IMG/VR virus record: IMGVR_UViG_3300022928_001002
Location: 1-32,359 of that record
From: a virus
Reading direction: 5' to 3' (one strand)
DNA: 32,359 nt
The translations under genes and the position numbers were made by a program. Positions 28,284 through 32,359 of this stretch are shown one piece after another (positions within the stretch are counted from its first letter, which is position 1; the number at the start of each line of letters is the position of its first letter). The notes beneath the pieces are model-generated. The model was not told where the DNA came from. It did no database searches and was given only the letters and a program-made list of their open reading frames with translations.

Positions 28284-28520
28284 TTAGTCCTCATCTTCCC
28301 ATGGATCATCTTGTTCGTAATTTTCTTCATCAATGTCTAAGAAGTAATTAATTGCACCGTCTAGTACTGCATCTGAACCTAGCGTACTAGTTAGTGTATC
28401 ATCTGCTACACCGTAGTCAGCTAACAAATCAACGAACCGCTCGGCTGCAAGTTCTTGATTCTTTTTATCAATGTACTCTTTAAATAAAGTCCACACTTCT
28501 ACAATTTGACTTTCATCCAT
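28284..28520 (-). CDS. Small acidic phage protein between uvsX and uvsY (78 aa)
   Basis: The 78-residue protein is strongly acidic, ending in an Asp/Glu-rich tail (DIDEENYEQDDPWEDED), with a helical N-terminal part (VWTLFKEYIDKKNQELAAER). It sits in close register between uvsX (3-base gap) and uvsY (2-base gap), so a role in recombination or DNA mimicry is possible from position and charge alone. I do not know a function for this family. Confidence 0.75.
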   Translation of the reverse strand: MDESQIVEVWTLFKEYIDKKNQELAAERFVDLLADYGVADDTLTSTLGSDAVLDGAINYFLDIDEENYEQDDPWEDED

Positions 28521-28523
28521 GGA

Positions 28524-29609
28524 TTATTCCTCGTAAGTTTCTTCGATTAAATCAGTTGTATCATTTTCTACAACATCGTCGGTATTTACCACTGCTGCTG
28601 TTTTTTCATTGTACTCTGACATAATCATGTCCAATTTAGGACCGATCCATTGCTTACGATAATCAAGATGTTCAACGCCTGCTAAGTCAACGTACTTGAG
28701 TCGATTGCCTTGCTTTTCTAACAAGCCTTTCTTCTCAAACAATTCAACTAGACCTGAATAAGGATTCATACCAGTTTCATAAGGAATCTTAACCTGCACA
28801 CCTTCGAACGGTTTTGCATAGCGTGTCTTCATTACTTTACAACCAGCACGGATGCCCATTACTTCTGAGATCTTATTGCCGTCTTCATCTTCTTTCAACT
28901 TCATCTTCTTCATTGCAACAACAATACTTGATGCATAGATAAAGCCTGAGCCGCCGCTGATCTTATCGTCTGGATCAAACATATCTTGTGAAGCATATGT
29001 GTGGTTAGTACAAACTAAGCCTACATTGTAGCTACCAATCATGTTTACAGTATTGCGGACTAATGAAGTTAGTGCTTTAGGCTTACGGCCCATATCACCC
29101 TTCATATCACCCTTTTGGAACTGATCAACGTCAGTAGGCGTTAACAGCATACCAAGTGAGTCAATTACAAACAATACTTTAGGACGATCTTCTTCAGCCA
29201 TTGCTTTGTAATCTGTCATGAAAGTTGAGATAGTTTTCGCTACATCATCAATCATTGCCATATTAAGTTTAAGCAATTTATCTTCGCCTGTTTGCACACC
29301 TAGTGCATGCAACCAAGTTTCATCAAGTGCATTCTCTGAGTCAATTAGAACTACAAAGATACCTTGATCTTGTGCGTGTTTGATAATGTTTCCTGAACAG
29401 AAATAACTCTTACCTGCTCCTGATTCACCTGCAAACACAGTTACCTTACCTAGCGGAACACCTTTGTGAAAGTCGCCACTGATAAGAAAGTTTAATGCGT
29501 ATGATCCTGTTGAAATCCAATCAGTAGGATCGTTAAATCCAGCACTCACGCCTGAGATACTTTTAGTCAAGTCCTTACGAAACTTGCTAACGTCAAATGA
29601 TTTAGCCAT
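28524..29609 (-). CDS. uvsX: UvsX RecA-like recombinase
   Basis: UvsX catalyses strand exchange and starts recombination-dependent replication. The frame is open to 29636, but ATG 29609 (MAKSFDVSKFRKDLTKSISG) has GGAGA six to ten bases upstream and matches the usual start. Of 361 residues, Walker A is GESGAGKS (61-68), Walker B is VLFVIDSLGML (about 139-149), and ISGGSGFIYASSIVV (about 221-235) corresponds to the DNA-binding loop L2 region. The acidic C-terminal tail (DDVVENDTTDLIEETYEE) is typical. Length is close to T4 UvsX (about 390). A long hairpin lies between gp32 and this gene. Confidence 0.93.
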   Translation of the reverse strand: MAKSFDVSKFRKDLTKSISGVSAGFNDPTDWISTGSYALNFLISGDFHKGVPLGKVTVFAGESGAGKSYFCSGNIIKHAQDQGIFVVLIDSENALDETWLHALGVQTGEDKLLKLNMAMIDDVAKTISTFMTDYKAMAEEDRPKVLFVIDSLGMLLTPTDVDQFQKGDMKGDMGRKPKALTSLVRNTVNMIGSYNVGLVCTNHTYASQDMFDPDDKISGGSGFIYASSIVVAMKKMKLKEDEDGNKISEVMGIRAGCKVMKTRYAKPFEGVQVKIPYETGMNPYSGLVELFEKKGLLEKQGNRLKYVDLAGVEHLDYRKQWIGPKLDMIMSEYNEKTAAVVNTDDVVENDTTDLIEETYEE

Positions 29610-29638
29610 GTTTTCTCCTAATATAAAAAGCGGCAAAG

Positions 29639-29674
29639 GCTGTAGACTTGTTTTTAAAAATACAAGCCTACAGC
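29639..29674 (-). terminator. Hairpin between gp32 and uvsX (attenuator, partial terminator or RNA-processing site)
   Basis: Leftward, GCTGTAGGCTTGT pairs with ACAAGTCTACAGC: 13 bp with one G-T pair and a 10-base A/T loop. A T-run (TTTTT) follows after nine bases, too far for a classical terminator. It lies just after the gp32 stop and before the uvsX ribosome-binding site, so it could set the gp32:uvsX ratio by partial termination or protect the gp32 mRNA 3' end. Confidence 0.6.
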
Positions 29675-29681
29675 GTTGTTT

Positions 29682-30689
29682 TTACTGACCTTGACGTGCG
29701 CGGATCATTGCTAGAATGTCTTGTGCGCCGCCGGCTGCTGGTGCTGCTGCTGGAGCAGATTCTGCCGCTACTTCTTCGTTAGACTTAAAAGGAACGTCAT
29801 CTTCTACTGCTGGAGCAGGTGCTGCTTGTGCTACTGGAGCACTTTGACTCACAGCAGTTGCGCCTGCGCTTGCTGCTACTTGCGGATCACCAGTACGAGC
29901 TGCCATACCGCTTGGACGGAAGTATTGACTCCAGCGATCTGCATCATATGCTTCACCGTCTACTGACGCTTCAAACATTTCTTTGATCACTTTAAGTGCA
30001 ACTTCATCTGGCTTCTTAGGAAGGAAGTCATTCATGTTGTACAAGCCATGTGTGTTAATTGCTTGCATTTCTGCATCACTCAGTGGACGCTCACGACGTG
30101 CCCAATTGCTTGTGCCGTAGTCTGCGTAGCCACCTTTAGATGTCTTGTTAAGACGGAAGTCAACACCAGCAGTGTAATCTGTTGGCAATTCTTCCATATC
30201 TGGATCCATCAAAGCTGCTTTGATGATCTGGAATACTTGAGGACCAATAATGAATCGACGAATTGGATTCTCTGGCTTTTCTTCTTGTAACGGATTGTCA
30301 GTTACAAAACCTTGGAAAATGTATGAACGCTTTTTCCAGTACTTACGACCCATATCTTCCAATGAAGGATCTTTAAACCAACCACGTACTTCTGAAAGGA
30401 TTGGGCAAGACTCTCCGTACATTTCCATACATGGAACTTGTACTTGTACAGGGCGTGAATCAGTTTCACCTTTAATACCTGCAAATGGAAGTTTGATAAT
30501 CAAACGCTCTTTCCAGAAGAAAGTGTTTTCAGTATCGCCATCTGGAAGGAAACGCATCGTTGCTGATTCGCCTTCTTTAATATTCCAAAATGGGTAAATT
30601 GCGTTGTCGCCGCCGGACGATTGTCCGTTGCCGCCTGTGCGGGCTTCTTGTTCTTTGAGCTTTGCTCGGATTTCTGCTAATGATGCCAT
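29682..30689 (-). CDS. 32: gp32 single-stranded DNA-binding protein
   Basis: gp32 coats single-stranded DNA and organises replication and recombination proteins. The 335-residue protein has a basic N-terminal helix (MASLAEIRAKLKEQEARTGG, the self-interaction region), a core with YPFWNIKEGESATMRFLPDG, KYWKKRSYIFQGFV and RRFIIGPQVFQII, and an Ala/Pro-rich linker leading to the ending QDILAMIRARQGQ. The T4 zinc site is reduced: only C87 and C95 are obvious (PCMEMYGESCP), so metal binding is uncertain. AGGAGG precedes the ATG. A promoter and hairpin-bearing leader upstream fit autoregulation as in T4. Confidence 0.92.
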   Translation of the reverse strand: MASLAEIRAKLKEQEARTGGNGQSSGGDNAIYPFWNIKEGESATMRFLPDGDTENTFFWKERLIIKLPFAGIKGETDSRPVQVQVPCMEMYGESCPILSEVRGWFKDPSLEDMGRKYWKKRSYIFQGFVTDNPLQEEKPENPIRRFIIGPQVFQIIKAALMDPDMEELPTDYTAGVDFRLNKTSKGGYADYGTSNWARRERPLSDAEMQAINTHGLYNMNDFLPKKPDEVALKVIKEMFEASVDGEAYDADRWSQYFRPSGMAARTGDPQVAASAGATAVSQSAPVAQAAPAPAVEDDVPFKSNEEVAAESAPAAAPAAGGAQDILAMIRARQGQ

Positions 30690-30723
30690 AGTATATGCCT
30701 CCTAAAATGTTATGCCTATGTGC

Positions 30724-30741
30724 AGTAGCGTTATTGCTACT
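30724..30741 (-). promoter_or_regulatory. Hairpin in the gp32 mRNA leader, candidate translational operator
   Basis: The leader of about 75 bases between the promoter and the ATG holds AGTAGC/GCTACT with a 6-base loop, about 35 bases before the start codon. T4 gp32 represses its own translation by binding a structured leader; this hairpin is in a position to serve that role. Conservation would be needed to support it. Confidence 0.45.
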
Positions 30742-30770
30742 AGTGCCTTTAAGTGTATAGCACAGTATTA

Positions 30771-30799
30771 AGTATACTGCAAACTATACAAAGTGTCAA
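30771..30799 (-). promoter_or_regulatory. Sigma-70-type promoter of gp32
   Basis: Leftward TTGACA (30799-30794), 17-base spacer, TATACT (30776-30771). The predicted start near 30764 gives a leader of about 75 bases, the longest in the window, followed by AGGAGG and the ATG at 30689. It probably serves gp32, uvsX, uvsY and the genes coupled to them. Confidence 0.85.
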
Positions 30800-30828
30800 G
30801 TCTTTTCTTGAAAAAACTTAGAAAATCA

Positions 30829-30848
30829 ACTAGGTATTTCAACCTAGT
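30829..30848. terminator. 7-bp hairpin after the LysM gene
   Basis: ACTAGGT pairs with ACCTAGT around a 6-base loop, 18 bases after the stop codon of the leftward LysM gene. Leftward it is followed by TGATTTTCT and then a TTTTTT run some 10 bases later, so it may be a weak terminator that insulates the gp32 promoter. Confidence 0.5.
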
Positions 30849-30852
30849 AAAT

Positions 30853-30860
30853 TATTTATG
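30853..30860 (-). promoter_or_regulatory. Possible late box upstream of gp32
   Basis: Leftward CATAAATA, one mismatch from TATAAATA, 163 bases before the gp32 ATG. T4 gene 32 also has late transcription, so a second, late start is plausible, but the mismatch and the long leader make it weak. Confidence 0.3.
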
Positions 30861-30865
30861 CCTTT

Positions 30866-32359
30866 TTATAGTCCAGCTAATTTTTTAATACTTGTTAAGT
30901 CTTCCGATTCTCTTCTTAGAGCTCTTAGTGGTGCATCATCATACGTACTACCTGTATTGCCTTGGCGTCTAGTTTGACGTGGCAAGCTAAATCCTTTCCC
31001 GTCATCTTTCTCTGCGCCTGCTTTCTTGCCCTTCATCAACTCGGATGGTGTAGGTGATCCTGCTGCTTTCCATGCATTGATATTTGGTGTACCATCTGGA
31101 TTAAAAAACTGAGGAGCAAGTTTCATCATTTCTGCTCTATGCTCTTTTTCTGCTCGAGCATTTCTAGCGTCTTGATCTTTCCAACGTTTTTGATTTCTTG
31201 TTGCTAAGTCTGCATTAAACTCTTTACGTTTTGCTGCTAAATCTGACGGGCGTCTAATACCATATTTTTTAGCTAACAAATTTCTACGCATCTCTTGTTC
31301 ACTACTAAACGAAGTCATGCCCATAAGTGCTTCTAATTCGTCAAACTCGTTTTTATAATCATCATTGTATGTACCGTTATTTGAATAACTAGGACGTCTA
31401 TAACTAGCATCACGCTCCGGGTCACGACCAGGTCGATAATTAACACGCACATCATCGATACCGCCCTCGTCTATTTCCTCGTCTTGTTCAACTGTTGGTT
31501 CCATTACGGTTCCTGTCTCTTCAAATCCAAAATCGTCAACTATCGGATTGCTTTGAACATTTAATTCTTCATACTTTGCATTGATTGCTTCGATGAATGC
31601 CTTCGCTGGAGTAATATACTGTTCGCCATAGTCTTTTTCTACTGCTGTTAATATTGCTGTTTCACCTTTTGGAAACTGTCCAGTTTCACGATCAAACATA
31701 CTAAGAACAAATTCAGTAACTGGAGTCTTTTGTTCTTCCACAGCCTTTTCTTCTTCAACTTCGCTATCCTTAGATTCAGCAAACTGACCCATTAGCTCAT
31801 CAAAACTATCTTCTAGTTGTGATTCATAGCTTTTAAAACCACCTGGAGGTAAGCCACGTGTTCCGCCACTTTGCATATCGCCCATGAAGTAACCAATTTC
31901 TAGTTTCTGACCCGGCTTTAATGATCTTGGATCAGTGATGCCGTTTAATTCTAAAATATCTTTTGCACCCGCTTTAGTATCACCGTCATAGTTGCTATCA
32001 GCAAATCTATCAGCGATTGACCAAATTGTGTCACCTGGCTTAACTACATATGAATCAGCAGGTTGTGTGTTACCTAAATCTGACGGACGAGCTTTTGGAC
32101 GAGGACTTGTTGCAGGTGCGCTTGCGCCATCAACATCTTGTGGAATTTCCATACCGTCTTGATAAATGCCGCCGTCTTCTTCACCTAGTAAATCAGCAGC
32201 AGTTAGCTCTTTAGCTTTAGTTGCTTCACTTACTAATTTGTAAATGTATGGGAACACATCTGATAATTCTTCATTAAACTGTTTAATAGTTAACTGGTCG
32301 ATCCAATTTTCTTTTACATCTGCAGGAACATCTTCCATTACTGCTGCTTCAAATGAACC
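30866..32359 (-). CDS. LysM-containing phage protein, 5' end cut by the window edge
   Basis: The frame remains open through the last seven codons before the window edge (ATG at 32338 is internal or alternative), so the start lies outside. Counting from that ATG (490 residues), a LysM domain runs from about 95 to 148 (YVVKPGDTIWSIADRF ... SLKPGQKLEIG), which binds peptidoglycan or chitin-like glycan. Acidic linkers follow (200-300), then a basic, Arg-rich helical region (330-420) and a disordered tail. LysM in a phage protein suggests a virion or lysis-associated role at the cell wall; no catalytic domain is visible in the part present. It lies directly upstream of the gp32 promoter. Confidence 0.75.
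   Translation of the reverse strand, partial: GSFEAAVMEDVPADVKENWIDQLTIKQFNEELSDVFPYIYKLVSEATKAKELTAADLLGEEDGGIYQDGMEIPQDVDGASAPATSPRPKARPSDLGNTQPADSYVVKPGDTIWSIADRFADSNYDGDTKAGAKDILELNGITDPRSLKPGQKLEIGYFMGDMQSGGTRGLPPGGFKSYESQLEDSFDELMGQFAESKDSEVEEEKAVEEQKTPVTEFVLSMFDRETGQFPKGETAILTAVEKDYGEQYITPAKAFIEAINAKYEELNVQSNPIVDDFGFEETGTVMEPTVEQDEEIDEGGIDDVRVNYRPGRDPERDASYRRPSYSNNGTYNDDYKNEFDELEALMGMTSFSSEQEMRRNLLAKKYGIRRPSDLAAKRKEFNADLATRNQKRWKDQDARNARAEKEHRAEMMKLAPQFFNPDGTPNINAWKAAGSPTPSELMKGKKAGAEKDDGKGFSLPRQTRRQGNTGSTYDDAPLRALRRESEDLTSIKKLAGL

Overview
This window reads as part of the genome of a T4-like, tailed, lytic phage of a Gram-negative and probably marine host. Four kinds of evidence support this. 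It carries T4-type replication and recombination proteins: gp41 helicase, gp61 primase, UvsW, UvsX, UvsY, gp32 and a gp62-like protein. The genes are tightly packed, with many ATGA, GTGA and TAATG overlaps. It has both host-type promoters (TTGACA/TATAAT) and T4-type late boxes (TATAAATA). Many small proteins look like those shared by cyanophage- and pelagiphage-type myoviruses. The host and exact lineage cannot be fixed from this window. No tRNA, integrase, transposase or CRISPR array was seen.

Layout. 1-2112: a rightward group of small unknown genes with their own promoters and a clear intrinsic terminator at about 1.03-1.06 kb. It includes a 365-base stretch without genes, small late-type genes, and one leftward 56-residue gene. 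2113-2336: a convergent junction full of hairpins. 2337-5128 (leftward): late virion genes, namely two small proteins, a seven-repeat FG-GAP beta-propeller and a tail-fibre-like protein with tandem repeats. 5168-10902: replication genes (gp41, gp61) with an SGNH-like hydrolase and a short carbamoyltransferase between them, then a virion protein and two small conserved rightward genes. 10895-16643 (leftward): a tightly coupled operon with a miniature DnaE-like protein, a sulfate-activation-like trio (nucleotidyltransferase, DUF2061, APS-kinase-like), a zinc-finger protein, a gp62-like protein, KdsB, KdsA, a DUF805 membrane protein and a cupin. 16644-19327: UvsW and a 406-residue protein that has its own promoter. 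19345-27829: a glycan island with four KpsC/KpsS-like GT-B domains (one fused to a GT-A domain), three further GT-A or GT25 proteins, two methyltransferases, and a nucleotidyltransferase-cupin fusion. 27826-32359: UvsY, a small acidic protein, UvsX, gp32 with a regulated leader, and a LysM protein that runs off the right edge.

How it works together. The core genes would carry out recombination-dependent replication. Interleaved with them, the phage carries most of a route from sugar precursor to activated sugar to transferred sugar: KdsA makes Kdo-8-P, KdsB makes CMP-Kdo, and the GT-B domains resemble the Kdo transferases of capsule synthesis. Methylation, carbamoylation and possibly sulfation enzymes sit nearby. 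This suggests remodelling of host or virion surface glycan; that is inference.

Two features deserve most attention. One is the glycan module. The other is a recurrent promoter architecture in which the -10 or late box lies exactly 6 or 5 bases before the start codon, predicting leaderless mRNAs for gp41, gp61 and several other genes. The 185-residue DnaE-like protein that keeps the catalytic aspartate motifs is the most unusual single gene.
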